The position numbers and the translations under genes are program-made. A stretch of DNA of 53,438 nucleotides from an uncultured Actinomycetes bacterium. GTDB lineage: Bacteria; Actinomycetota; Thermoleophilia; Solirubrobacterales; 70-9. The notes under the pieces were generated by a model. That model did not search any database. It was not told the DNA's origin and worked only from the letters and a program-made list of their open reading frames with translations. Position 1 is the stretch's first letter; each line of letters opens with the position of its first letter. Location: contig CAMLQY010000013.1 in the NCBI GenBank assembly GCA_946482365.1, forward strand, positions 1 through 53,438, given 5' to 3'. Shown piece by piece: positions 14,659 to 22,531 of the stretch.

Positions 14659-15792
14659 CTGAGCCTCGCGCCGGGTGTCGCCTTCGGCCTGATCTGGGCC
14701 GGCTTCGCCGCCTATGCCGGCGGGCTCGTCTGGGCGCCACGGCTCGGGCGGCGGTTCGTCTGGGCGGCGATCGTCGCCCTCCTTCTCGCCTTTGCCTGCC
14801 TGCCGCCGCTGCTCTCCCACGACGTCTACAGCTACGTCGACTACGCCCGCCTGGGCGTGCTGCACGGGCTCGACCCCTACGCCCACCCACCGGCCGCCGC
14901 CCCCACCGACCCTGCCTTCGCCGAGGTCGAGTGGACCGACACGACCAGCGCCTACGGCCCGCTCTTCACCCTCGCCACCTACCCCCTCGCGAAGCTACCG
15001 GTCGACGCTGCCGTCTACGCCCTGAAGGCGGCCTCGGCCGCCGCGGTTCTCGCGATCGCGGTCCTCGTCGCCCGGCTCGCCCCCAGCCGAGGCATCGACC
15101 CCCTACGCGCAGCCGCCTTCGTCGCCCTCAACCCACTAGTCCTCGTCCACGTGGTGGGCGGCGGGCACAACGACTCGCTCGCGGTCCTGTTGATGACCCT
15201 AGGAGTCGCCGGCGTCCTGAGCGCCCGCGAGACCTCAGCCGGCACCGCCTTCGTGGCCGCGATCGCCGTCAAGGCCTCAGCCGCCGTCGTCCTCCCCTTC
15301 GCCGCTCTCGCAACATGGTCGCCGACGGGCCGAAATGTCAACCCTGGTTTGACATTTCGGCCCGTCGGCAGGCTTTTGGTGGGGATGGGGGCGGCGGCGG
15401 GGGCGATTTGCGCTGGTGCCTGGCTCGCCTTCGGCTGGGACTGGCTCGACGCTTTCGCCCTTGCCGGCGAGAACCAGGGGCGGACGAGCTACATGAGCAT
15501 CCCGATCACCACGGCCCGGCTCACCGGCCTCGACCCCGACGCCGTCCGCATAGCCGCCCTGGCCCTCTACGCCGCCCTCGTCGCCTACCTCCTCATCTGG
15601 ACCTACCGGGGGAACGACTGGGTCCGCGCCGCCGCCTGGGCCACCGCCGGTCTCCTCCTGGCCACCTCCTGGCTCCTTCCCTGGTACCTCCTCTGGCCAT
15701 TGCCGCTGGCAGCCCTATCCCGTGACCGGCTGCTCCAAGCTCTCCTCCTGGCCCTGACGGCGTACCAGCTCGGCGCCCGCATCCCCCTTTGA
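14659..15792 (+). CDS. Polytopic membrane glycosyltransferase (polyprenol-phosphate-sugar dependent, MptB/GT87-like)
   Basis: About 377 residues and around 10 membrane helices. 'LSHDVYSYVDYARLGVLHG', then LDPYAHPP, carries the acidic residue after the first helix and the N/D-P-Y motif typical of GT-C mannosyl/arabinosyltransferases such as MptB. Such enzymes use decaprenyl-phosphate sugars on the outer face of the membrane. No ATG, GTG or TTG exists in frame between the PBP stop and 14857, yet the essential motif starts before 14857. The best start is therefore CTG at 14659, directly after TAG, with GGGGAG upstream. A 49-bp palindrome lies inside the gene, coding for a loop. Confidence 0.8.
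   Translation: MSLAPGVAFGLIWAGFAAYAGGLVWAPRLGRRFVWAAIVALLLAFACLPPLLSHDVYSYVDYARLGVLHGLDPYAHPPAAAPTDPAFAEVEWTDTTSAYGPLFTLATYPLAKLPVDAAVYALKAASAAAVLAIAVLVARLAPSRGIDPLRAAAFVALNPLVLVHVVGGGHNDSLAVLLMTLGVAGVLSARETSAGTAFVAAIAVKASAAVVLPFAALATWSPTGRNVNPGLTFRPVGRLLVGMGAAAGAICAGAWLAFGWDWLDAFALAGENQGRTSYMSIPITTARLTGLDPDAVRIAALALYAALVAYLLIWTYRGNDWVRAAAWATAGLLLATSWLLPWYLLWPLPLAALSRDRLLQALLLALTAYQLGARIPL
15321..15369. repeat. Perfect palindrome B inside the glycosyltransferase gene
   Basis: Two perfect 21-nt arms (15321-15341 and 15349-15369; GCCGACGGGCCGAAATGTCA... and its complement) around the 7-nt loop CCCTGGT. It is fully in frame and encodes 'SPTGRNVNPGLTFRPVGR'. In mRNA it would make an extremely stable hairpin in mid-gene. 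The other long inverted repeats here lie between genes or in a doubtful ORF. Confidence 0.9.
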
Positions 15793-15808
15793 GCTGGACC
15801 GCGTCCGC

Positions 15809-16870
15809 CTACCCCTCCCGCGCGGCCGCTTCTTCCTCCTCGGGACTCGCATGCAGCACACCGGTGTGGATAGACCACCCCTCGCGCCTACCCATCGCCG
15901 TCACGACCGCCACAAAGCCGATCTCGACCACGGTCATCGCCCCACGCACTGCGATAGCGATCAGGGAAGCGACCGCGAAGCTGTCGCCGGGGGTTGCCGG
16001 CTTTGCCGCCCAGGCGAACGCCGCGTCGCGGATACCGAGGCCGGCGGGGGCGACCAAGGTGGCCAGCGCCGCCACGTAGCCGAAGGCCTGCGCCGAGCCG
16101 AGGACGAGGATGTCGCTCGCCGAGATCGTGGTGACGGAACGGGCGACGCAGTAGATGCCGACGGCGACAACGCCCCAGTTGAGCGTGTAGAAGGCGAGCA
16201 CCGAGGCGACTCCGCGCAGTGACATCACCTCCGGCAGCGGCTCGCGGCCGAAGGCACGCAGGATCCGGTTGGCAAGCGGCCCAAACACACGCGGATGCAG
16301 GAGGGTGACGAGCAGCGGAATCAGCAACAGCACCGCCCAGCGCAGAGGTTGATCCTGCAGGTTTGGGTGAACGATCAGGAAGTAAGCGGCGACGACGATC
16401 GCCGAAGTCGCTTGCAGCGCCTGTTCGTAGACGATGCTGGCGACGGTCAGCCGGCGTGGCACACCGCCCCGTTCGGAGAGCAGCACCCGACCCAGCACGT
16501 AGAGAACGCTGCCGGGCACGTAGCGAGCCAGCAGCGGCTGCCCCCAGGCGACCTGCGCCCGCCTGACTCCAAGCCGGTAGCCGAGGAAGCGCAGGATCAG
16601 GTCCCAGCCGAGCGCGTTGAGCGCGTAGAAGGTCGGCAGGACTACGAAAGCCGGGATCAGCCAAAGGACGTGGAAATGGACGCCCTCGTCCTTGATTTCG
16701 GCCCACTGATTGACGACGGTGAGGACGAGAAAGCCGAAGACGAGGACGGCGATACCGAGCTGGATCGCGAGCCGGACCCGTTTGCTGCGAGGCGGGCGCG
16801 TGCCGATCTTGGCCCCGGCCTCGCCGATGCGGTGTAGAAGGGGCTGGCGGCGCTCCACGTCCCCTCGCAC
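15809..16870 (-). CDS. Flippase-like membrane protein (LPG synthase TM-domain/UPF0104 family)
   Basis: About 353 residues with some 8 membrane helices, the AglD/MprF N-terminal-domain-like fold (lysylphosphatidylglycerol synthase TM region). Family-typical pieces: 'ALGWDLILRFLGYRLGVRRA', 'YVPGSVLYVLGRVLL', 'TVASIVYEQALQ' and the late 'APAGLGIRDAAFAWAA'. Members are thought to flip or handle lipid-linked substrates; the substrate is unknown here. Starts at GTG 16870 or GTG 16858 (GAGGGGAC just upstream) are both possible; a more upstream ATG would run into thiL. It converges with the glycosyltransferase gene, whose product also uses lipid-linked sugars, a suggestive pairing. Confidence 0.85.
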   Translation of the reverse strand: MRGDVERRQPLLHRIGEAGAKIGTRPPRSKRVRLAIQLGIAVLVFGFLVLTVVNQWAEIKDEGVHFHVLWLIPAFVVLPTFYALNALGWDLILRFLGYRLGVRRAQVAWGQPLLARYVPGSVLYVLGRVLLSERGGVPRRLTVASIVYEQALQATSAIVVAAYFLIVHPNLQDQPLRWAVLLLIPLLVTLLHPRVFGPLANRILRAFGREPLPEVMSLRGVASVLAFYTLNWGVVAVGIYCVARSVTTISASDILVLGSAQAFGYVAALATLVAPAGLGIRDAAFAWAAKPATPGDSFAVASLIAIAVRGAMTVVEIGFVAVVTAMGRREGWSIHTGVLHASPEEEEAAAREG

Positions 16871-16902
16871 CTTAGTGGCGGCGTAAACGGGACAATGGCT
16901 CG

Positions 16903-17877
16903 ATGGGCGAGTTCGAGTTGCTCGCACGAATCAGGGAGCGGCTTCCGGCCGCGGGGCCCCGCGTCCACCTCGCCAGCGGCGATGACAGCGCGGTCACCCT
17001 TCCCGGTGGCGCCACCGCGACCTCGGTCGACGCCCTCGTCGAGGGCGTCCACTTCCGCCGCGAGCACGCGACCCTCGCCCAGATCGGCCACAAGGCGCTC
17101 GCCACCGCGCTCTCGGACCTGGCGGCGATGGGGGGTGAGCCGGGCGAGGCCTACGTCGTGCTCGGCCTTCCCCCCGACCTCGGCGAGGACGGCTGCATCG
17201 AGCTCCTCGACGGCATCCTCGCTCTCGCCACCGCCACCGGGACGAGCCTCGCCGGTGGCGACGTCACCCGCGCCGGGGAGCTCTTCCTGGCGGTCACCGT
17301 CGTCGGTCACGCCAAAGCCCCGGCCTCGTTCGTCAGCCGAGCCGGTGCAAGGCCCGGCGACGCTCTCGTCCTGACCGGCGAGATCGGAGGCGCGGCCGGC
17401 GGTCTGGCACTGCTCGAGAACCCGGGCATGGAGGCACAAGTCCCCGCTGCGGCGACTCTCGAGGCGCGTCAGCTCGAACCCCGACCGCGCCTCGGCGCCG
17501 GCCGCGCGCTCGCCCAGGCGGGCGCGACGGCAATGATCGACCTCAGCGACGGGCTCGGCGGCGACGCCCGGCACCTCGCCGAGAGCAGCGGCGTCGGCCT
17601 CCGCATCGACGCCGGGACGATCCCGTTCGCGCCGGGGAGCAAGGATTCGGCGGTGGCCGCGGGACGGGACCCGTGGGAGCTGCTCGGCGACGGCGAGGAC
17701 TACGAGCTGCTGGCCTGCCTTCCGCCCGAGCAGCTCGGAGCGGCAACCGAAGCGGTTCGCGCCGGGGAAGGGATTGCGCTGACGAAGATCGGCGACGTCA
17801 TCGCCGGGGCCGGGGTCGAGATCAGGCTGCCCGACGGCCGGCATGTGGAGCCGGGCGGATTCGACCAGCTCGCATGA
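16903..17877 (+). CDS. thiL: Thiamine-monophosphate kinase
   Basis: 324 residues. ThiL phosphorylates thiamine monophosphate to thiamine diphosphate, the cofactor form. The motifs fit: 'GEFELLARIRERL' at the N-terminus, 'SGDDSAV' for the ATP/Mg site, 'TSVDALVEGVHFRR', 'ALSDLAAMGGEPGEAYV', 'SLAGGDVTRA', 'IDLSDGLGGDARHLAESSGVG' (quoted at 20 or fewer: LSDGLGGDARHLAESSGVG) and 'LGDGEDYELL'. It stands apart from other thiamine genes and no TPP riboswitch is evident upstream. Its 3' end overlaps a short gene on the opposite strand by 56 bp. ATG at 16903 is 32 bp from the divergent flippase gene. Confidence 0.95.
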   Translation: MGEFELLARIRERLPAAGPRVHLASGDDSAVTLPGGATATSVDALVEGVHFRREHATLAQIGHKALATALSDLAAMGGEPGEAYVVLGLPPDLGEDGCIELLDGILALATATGTSLAGGDVTRAGELFLAVTVVGHAKAPASFVSRAGARPGDALVLTGEIGGAAGGLALLENPGMEAQVPAAATLEARQLEPRPRLGAGRALAQAGATAMIDLSDGLGGDARHLAESSGVGLRIDAGTIPFAPGSKDSAVAAGRDPWELLGDGEDYELLACLPPEQLGAATEAVRAGEGIALTKIGDVIAGAGVEIRLPDGRHVEPGGFDQLA

Positions 17878-18010
17878 AGCTATCGCTCGTGAGCAGCTCT
17901 CGCACACCACGGCGCTGCAGCATCGCGTCGGCGATCAGCGCCGGCTCGGGCTTGTAGTGGCCGGTCTCGACCAGGCTCTTGAGCTGTCGGGGTTGCATCC
18001 TGCGCTTCAT
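17822..18010 (-). CDS. Small FlgM-like (anti-sigma-28-like) protein
   Basis: 62 residues. The core 'LKSLVETGHYKPEPALIADAML' (split here: LKSLVETGHYKPEP, ALIADAML) resembles the C-terminal FlgM motif, I-x-x-G-x-Y-x-(V/P)-(D/E)-x-x-x-(I/L)-A-x-x-(M/L). In FlgM this segment binds sigma-28 and blocks it. No flagellar genes are nearby, so it may act on another sigma factor or be a domain relic. The last 18 codons run antisense into thiL. It diverges from the response-regulator gene over a 76-bp gap with a small palindrome. Short length and overlap keep confidence moderate. Confidence 0.5.
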   Translation of the reverse strand: MKRRMQPRQLKSLVETGHYKPEPALIADAMLQRRGVRELLTSDSFMRAGRIRPAPHAGRRAA

Positions 18011-18034
18011 ATCGGCTTTCCAACCGGCAACCTT

Positions 18035-18047
18035 AGTACTTGGTACT
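18035..18047. promoter_or_regulatory. Small palindrome in a divergent promoter region
   Basis: AGTAC-TTG-GTACT, a perfect 5-bp inverted repeat with a 3-nt spacer, between the FlgM-like gene and the response-regulator gene. It could be an operator shared by the two; no binding protein can be named. Confidence 0.3.
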
Positions 18048-18074
18048 CACACATCTGTCCAACCGAGCCGGAGA

Positions 18075-18080
18075 TACGCT
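18075..18080 (+). promoter_or_regulatory. Leaderless -10 box (TACGCT)
   Basis: TACGCT ends 6 nt before the ATG at 18087 of the response-regulator gene; no ribosome-binding site follows it. Confidence 0.45.
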
Positions 18081-18086
18081 TTGTCC

Positions 18087-18782
18087 ATGCCCAACGGATC
18101 GACGCGCATCCTCCTCGTCGACGACGAGCAGTCGATCCAGACCCTGCTCAGCTACCCGCTGCGCAAGGACGGCTACCACGTCACCTCCGCCCAGGACGGC
18201 CGCGAAGCGCTGCAGCGGTTCGAGGAGGGGCGTTTCGACCTGGTCATCCTCGACCTGATGCTGCCCAAGCTCGACGGCGTCGAAGTCTGCCGCGAACTGC
18301 GCTCCAAGAGCCAGGTGCCGATCATCATGCTGACCGCGAAGGGAAGCGAGACCGACAAGGTCGCCGGCCTGGAGGTCGGCGCCGACGACTACATCACCAA
18401 GCCGTTCTCGATGCGCGAGTTCCGCAGCCGGGTCAAGGCCGCGCTGCGCCGCTCCCGGATGGCGAGCAAGCCGGCCGAGGAAGAGGCGATCGATCACGGT
18501 GAGCTGAAGATCGACTTCGGGCGCCGCATGGTCACCCTGCGCGAGGAGGAGGTCCGCGTCACCTACGTCGAGTTCGAGATCCTCGGCGCGCTGGCTCGCT
18601 CGCCGGGCAGGGTGCTCAGCCGCGAGACGCTGCTGGAGCATGTCTGGGGCGACTCCGAGTACCGCGACCCGCGCACCGTCGACGTCCACATCCGCCACCT
18701 GCGCGAGAAGCTCGAGAGCGACCCCAAGGAGCCCGAGTTCCTCTTCACGGTGCGCGGCGTCGGCTACCGGTTCAAGGAGTAG
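18087..18782 (+). CDS. OmpR/PhoB-family response regulator
   Basis: 231 residues. The receiver domain has the acidic pocket D12-D13, phospho-acceptor D56 (in ILDLMLPKLDG), T83 and K105 (TKPFS). The winged-helix effector domain ends with 'HIRHLREKLE' and 'VRGVGYRF', the OmpR hallmarks. Phosphorylation by the histidine kinase 5 bp downstream would turn on DNA binding. The gene starts an operon of response regulator, kinase and lipid-anchored HtrA protease, an arrangement typical of envelope-stress systems. I chose ATG 18087 over upstream in-frame codons because of the TACGCT box. Confidence 0.95.
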   Translation: MPNGSTRILLVDDEQSIQTLLSYPLRKDGYHVTSAQDGREALQRFEEGRFDLVILDLMLPKLDGVEVCRELRSKSQVPIIMLTAKGSETDKVAGLEVGADDYITKPFSMREFRSRVKAALRRSRMASKPAEEEAIDHGELKIDFGRRMVTLREEEVRVTYVEFEILGALARSPGRVLSRETLLEHVWGDSEYRDPRTVDVHIRHLREKLESDPKEPEFLFTVRGVGYRFKE

Positions 18783-18787
18783 ACGCC

Positions 18788-19858
18788 ATGCCGCGGTTCA
18801 GGCCGTCCAGCCTCGGCAACCGGATCACCGTGACCGCGGTGGCGATCTCGGTGGGCACGGTCCTCGTCGTCTACGTCTACACCGTCGCCGTCGGCGGCGC
18901 CGCCAGCGGCCTGGGTTCCGTCAAAGCCCAGATCCTCGTCGGCGGGCTGATCGCGATCGTCGCCACGCTGGGCGTCGGGATCTACTTCGCCCGGGTGGCG
19001 GCCGGCAGCATCCGCAACCTCCAGGAGGCTGCGCGCAAGGTCGCCGACGGCAACTTCGAGACGCCGATCCCGATCTCCTCGGCCGGGCAGCTCGGCCAGC
19101 TCGCCCGCACCTTCAACGAGATGCAGCGCCGGCTCGCCGAGCTCGACAGCGCCCGCAAGCAGTTCATCGCCAACGCCTCGCACGAGCTGCGCACCCCGAT
19201 CTTCAGCCTCGGCGGCTTCGTCGAGCTGCTCGAGGAAGAGGACCCGAGCCCCGAGGAGCAGGCCGAGTTCGTGCGGACGATGCGCCAGCAGATCGAGCGA
19301 CTGACCAAGCTGACCGCCGACCTGCTCGACCTCTCCCAGCTCGACGCCGGCGCCGTCGCGATCGAGAGCAGCGACGTGGACCTCGGCACGATCGCCCGTG
19401 AAGTGGCGCGCGAGATCGGCCCGCGTGCCGACCGCCACGGATCCCGGCTGGAGCTGCGCACCCCCGCCATCCCGGTCATCGCCAGCGCCGACCCCGACCG
19501 GGTGAGACAGGTGATCCGTATCCTCCTCGACAACGCCCTCACCCACACGCCCGAGGGCACGAAGGTGACCGTTACCACCTACTCCGCCAATCGCCGAGCC
19601 GAGCTGACCGTCTCCGACGACGGCCCGGGCATTCCACGCAGCGTGCAGAGCCGGATCTTCGAGCGCTTCTACACCGCGGACTCGGCCGGCGGATCGGGCC
19701 TGGGCCTGGCGATCGCCCGCGAGCTGGCGCAGCGCATGCATGGTCGGGTCGGGATCGCCTCTAGCAAGCGCTTCACCGCCTTCACGCTCGACCTGCCCCA
19801 CTCGCGCACGGCGGCGGTCCCGCCCACCCCCAGCGCCACCACCAAGGCAGCCGCGTGA
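18788..19858 (+). CDS. Membrane sensor histidine kinase
   Basis: 356 residues. Two membrane helices (about 13-35 and 47-68) enclose a very short outer loop of about 12 residues, so it probably senses within the membrane or through a partner. A HAMP linker follows (about 69-121), then the dimerisation domain with phospho-acceptor H132 in 'SHELRTPIFS'. The ATPase domain has an N box ('LLDNALTHTPEG'), G1 ('SDDGPGIP'), F box ('FERFYTAD') and G2 ('GGSGLGLAIA'). An AAGGAG just upstream lies in the response-regulator stop region. It overlaps the HtrA gene by 4 nt (GTGA). Confidence 0.94.
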   Translation: MPRFRPSSLGNRITVTAVAISVGTVLVVYVYTVAVGGAASGLGSVKAQILVGGLIAIVATLGVGIYFARVAAGSIRNLQEAARKVADGNFETPIPISSAGQLGQLARTFNEMQRRLAELDSARKQFIANASHELRTPIFSLGGFVELLEEEDPSPEEQAEFVRTMRQQIERLTKLTADLLDLSQLDAGAVAIESSDVDLGTIAREVAREIGPRADRHGSRLELRTPAIPVIASADPDRVRQVIRILLDNALTHTPEGTKVTVTTYSANRRAELTVSDDGPGIPRSVQSRIFERFYTADSAGGSGLGLAIARELAQRMHGRVGIASSKRFTAFTLDLPHSRTAAVPPTPSATTKAAA

Positions 19859-20982
19859 GCGGCGCCTCCAGGCTCGCGGCGCCGCTCGTGCTGGCGCTGA
19901 TGCTCTCGGGGTGCGGCGGCTCGGATGGTGGCGGCGGCGCATACCGGCAGGACACGGTTGCGACTCCTCAGGTGGTCGTGCAGGCGGCGGGGCGGGGCTT
20001 CGACGCCGTCGAGGTCTTCCGCGAGGCGTCCCCCGGAGTGGTCACGATCCGCTCAGTCTTCGGCGAAGGCAGGGAAGCGGCGGAGGGCTCGGGCTTCGTC
20101 CTCGACGAGAGCGGCCGGATCGTCACCAACGCCCATGTCGTCACCGACGAATCCGGTGAGGAGCGCGAGCCTGCCGAGGCCGTCTACGTCGAGTTCCCGG
20201 ATCGCAACGTCTTGCCGGCGGAGATCGTCGGCTTCGACCCCTTCGCCGACGTCGCCCTGCTCTCGGTCGAGCCCGACGGCTTCGCCCTGCATCCGCTCGA
20301 GCTCGGCGACGACGCGAGCCTCGTCGTCGGGCAGCCGGTTGCGGCCATCGGCAGCCCCTTCGGCGAGCGGCAGTCGCTCTCGGTCGGGGTCGTCTCGGCG
20401 ACCGACCGCTCGGTCGAATCCCTGACCAGGTTCCAGATCGAGGGGGCGATCCAGACCGACGCCTCGATCAACCCCGGCAACTCGGGCGGGCCGCTGCTCG
20501 ACGCCGGCGCCCGGGTGATCGGCGTCAACCAGCAAATCGAGACCGAATCCGGCGCCAACGACGGGGTCGGGTTCGCCGTGCCGGTCTCGACCGTCAAGCG
20601 CTCGATCGCCCAGCTCGAAGAGGACGGTGAGGTCGAGTACGCCTACCTCGGCGTCTCCAGCCAAGCGCTCTACCCGCAGCTGGCGCACAAGCTCGACCTC
20701 GACACCGAGTACGGAGGGCTGCTCGACGAAGTCGTTGCCGGGGGCCCCGCCGACGACGCGGGCCTGGAGGGGGGCGAGGACCGCGTCCGCTTCCAGGCGG
20801 CCGCCTACCGTGCCGGCGGCGACGTGATCCTCTCCTTCGAGGGTCACCGGGTCACCGGTCCCGAAGACCTCGCGCGCCTCGTCTCCGCTTTCGAGCCCGG
20901 CGACGAAGTGGAGCTCCTCGTGCTCCATGACGGCGAGCGGGAAACGATCGCCGTCACGCTCGGCAGCCGCCCGGGCGGCTGA
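19855..20982 (+). CDS. HtrA/DegP-like serine protease, lipoprotein
   Basis: 375 residues. A lipobox (LMLSGC, lipidated Cys at 20) predicts anchoring to the outer face of the membrane. The trypsin-like domain has the catalytic triad H94 ('NAHVV'), D132 ('FADVALLSV') and S210 ('NPGNSGGPLL'). One C-terminal PDZ domain (about 265-370; 'GGLLDEVVAGGPADDAGL', 'LVLHDGERETIAVTL') would recognise misfolded C-termini. Co-transcribed with the upstream two-component genes, it is a likely output of envelope stress control or feeds back on it. GTG start overlapping the kinase stop. Confidence 0.93.
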   Translation: MSGASRLAAPLVLALMLSGCGGSDGGGGAYRQDTVATPQVVVQAAGRGFDAVEVFREASPGVVTIRSVFGEGREAAEGSGFVLDESGRIVTNAHVVTDESGEEREPAEAVYVEFPDRNVLPAEIVGFDPFADVALLSVEPDGFALHPLELGDDASLVVGQPVAAIGSPFGERQSLSVGVVSATDRSVESLTRFQIEGAIQTDASINPGNSGGPLLDAGARVIGVNQQIETESGANDGVGFAVPVSTVKRSIAQLEEDGEVEYAYLGVSSQALYPQLAHKLDLDTEYGGLLDEVVAGGPADDAGLEGGEDRVRFQAAAYRAGGDVILSFEGHRVTGPEDLARLVSAFEPGDEVELLVLHDGERETIAVTLGSRPGG

Positions 20983-21017
20983 GAGACACCGTCGCCCTGC
21001 TGCTGTAGAACTCGCGG

Positions 21018-22256
21018 ATGCTTCAGGAAGTCTCCCTCGGCAGCAAGTCCCTCGCCGACTACACCCATATCGCCGGCAAGGAGACGATCGAACGCATCCG
21101 CGAGCTGGCTGAGCCGATGAAGGGCCATCGCGTGCTGCACGTCAGCGCCACCGCCTTCGGCGGGGGCGTCTCGGAGATCCTCTACACGATCGTTCCGCTG
21201 ATGCGCGACGTCGGCATCGACGCCCACTGGCACGTGATCTTCGGCAAGGAAGAGTTCTTCAACGCGACCAAGCTCCTGCACAACTCGCTCCAGGGCGCCG
21301 AGGAGACCCTGAGCGCCGAGCAGTGGCAAGTCTTCGACGAGATCAACGCGATCAACGCCGAGGGCCTGCAGGGGGAGTGGGACACGATCATCGTCCACGA
21401 CCCGCAGCCGATCGGCCTGAGGCGCGGCGCCGGGGAGAAGAGCCGCAACTGGATCTGGCGCTGCCACATCGACCTCTCCGAGCCCAACCCGGAGCCGATC
21501 GCCCGCCTGCTGCCGATGATCGAGGAATACGACGCCACGGTCTGGCACCTTCCCGCCTACGTGCCCAAGGGGGTCAACGGCCACAACGGGGTGAAGATCA
21601 TCCCGCCGGCGATCGACCCGCTCTCACCGAAGAACATGGCGTTCTCCCCCGACGACGCCGCCTTCGTCTGTCGCCAGTTCGGCATCGACGTCGACCGGCC
21701 GCTGCTGACCCAGGTCTCCCGCTTCGACCCCTGGAAGGACCCGATGGGGGTGATCGACGCCTACCGCATCGTCCACGAGCAGATGCCCGAGGTTCAGCTC
21801 GCGCTGGTCGGCTCGATGGCGACCGACGACCCCGAGGGCTGGGAGTTCTTCCAGCACACCTTCGAGTACGCCGACGGCGACGACGACATCAAGATCCTCA
21901 ACAACCTCAACAACGTCGGCGCGATCGAGGTCAACGCCTTCCAGTCCCAGTCCGACGTCTGCCTGCAGAAGTCGATCCGCGAGGGCTTCGGCCTGACGGT
22001 CACCGAGGCGCTCTGGAAGGGCCGCCCCACCGTCGCCGGAAACGTCGGCGGCATCCCGCTGCAGATCACCGACGGCGAGAGCGGCTTCCTCGTCGACACT
22101 CCCGAAGAGTGCGCGCAGCGCTGCCTGGAGATCCTCGCCGACCCGGAGCTGGGCAAGCGTCTCGGCCGCGCCGGCAAGGAACACGCCCGGCAAGAGTTCC
22201 TCTCGCCGCGGCTGCTGCGCGACTGGATGGAACTGCTGTCGGAGCTGGGCACCTAG
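21018..22256 (+). CDS. treT: Trehalose synthase TreT-like glycosyltransferase (GT4)
   Basis: 412 residues. TreT joins ADP- or UDP-glucose to glucose to give trehalose in one step. The GT4 fold is clear: glycine-rich 'SATAFGGGVSEIL' near the N-terminus, 'LTQVSRFDPWKDPMGVIDAY' at the start of the second Rossmann half, and the nucleotide-sugar motif 'SIREGFGLTVTEALWKGRPT', with the E-x7-E acids. The N-terminal 'LADYTHIAGKETIERI' is typical of TreT. It converges on otsA, another trehalose gene, so the assignment is backed by context. Cytosolic. ATG start; no strong ribosome-binding site. Confidence 0.88.
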   Translation: MLQEVSLGSKSLADYTHIAGKETIERIRELAEPMKGHRVLHVSATAFGGGVSEILYTIVPLMRDVGIDAHWHVIFGKEEFFNATKLLHNSLQGAEETLSAEQWQVFDEINAINAEGLQGEWDTIIVHDPQPIGLRRGAGEKSRNWIWRCHIDLSEPNPEPIARLLPMIEEYDATVWHLPAYVPKGVNGHNGVKIIPPAIDPLSPKNMAFSPDDAAFVCRQFGIDVDRPLLTQVSRFDPWKDPMGVIDAYRIVHEQMPEVQLALVGSMATDDPEGWEFFQHTFEYADGDDDIKILNNLNNVGAIEVNAFQSQSDVCLQKSIREGFGLTVTEALWKGRPTVAGNVGGIPLQITDGESGFLVDTPEECAQRCLEILADPELGKRLGRAGKEHARQEFLSPRLLRDWMELLSELGT

Positions 22257-22274
22257 GACCGCCGGTTGGGGTGG

Positions 22275-22350
22275 GGGTGGTGGGTGCCCCTCCCCAAAAC
22301 GCTCGGCAGGAGCCTCGCTGGAGTGTTTTGGGGAGGGGCACCCACCACCC
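22275..22350. repeat. Perfect 26-bp inverted repeat C (bidirectional terminator candidate)
   Basis: Arms 22275-22300 and 22325-22350 are exact complements (core GGGTGCCCCTCCCCAAAAC) with a 24-nt loop that contains a small GCTC/GAGC hairpin. It lies between the convergent treT and otsA genes, where it could stop transcription both ways. The core GGGTGCCCCTCCCC recurs in inverted repeat E. The rest of the 275-bp gap (22351-22531) shows no gene. Confidence 0.85.
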
Positions 22351-22531
22351 GTTTCGAGAGCACACAAGGTTCAGAAGCTCCACGACTCGAGGCGGCGTTT
22401 CGGCAGTCCCAAGCTCACTAAAAAAGCTTGTGGACCCTGGCGCCGACTTCGCAGACTGGGCGTGACTCGGTGACGTGTGGAGAGGAGCCTGGGCGGCCCT
22501 CCCCCCTACCCACCCCACCGAACGACCGACC

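Noticed and set aside
16871..16902. TPP riboswitch upstream of thiL
   Set aside because: The gap is only about 30 bp and shows no THI-box pattern.
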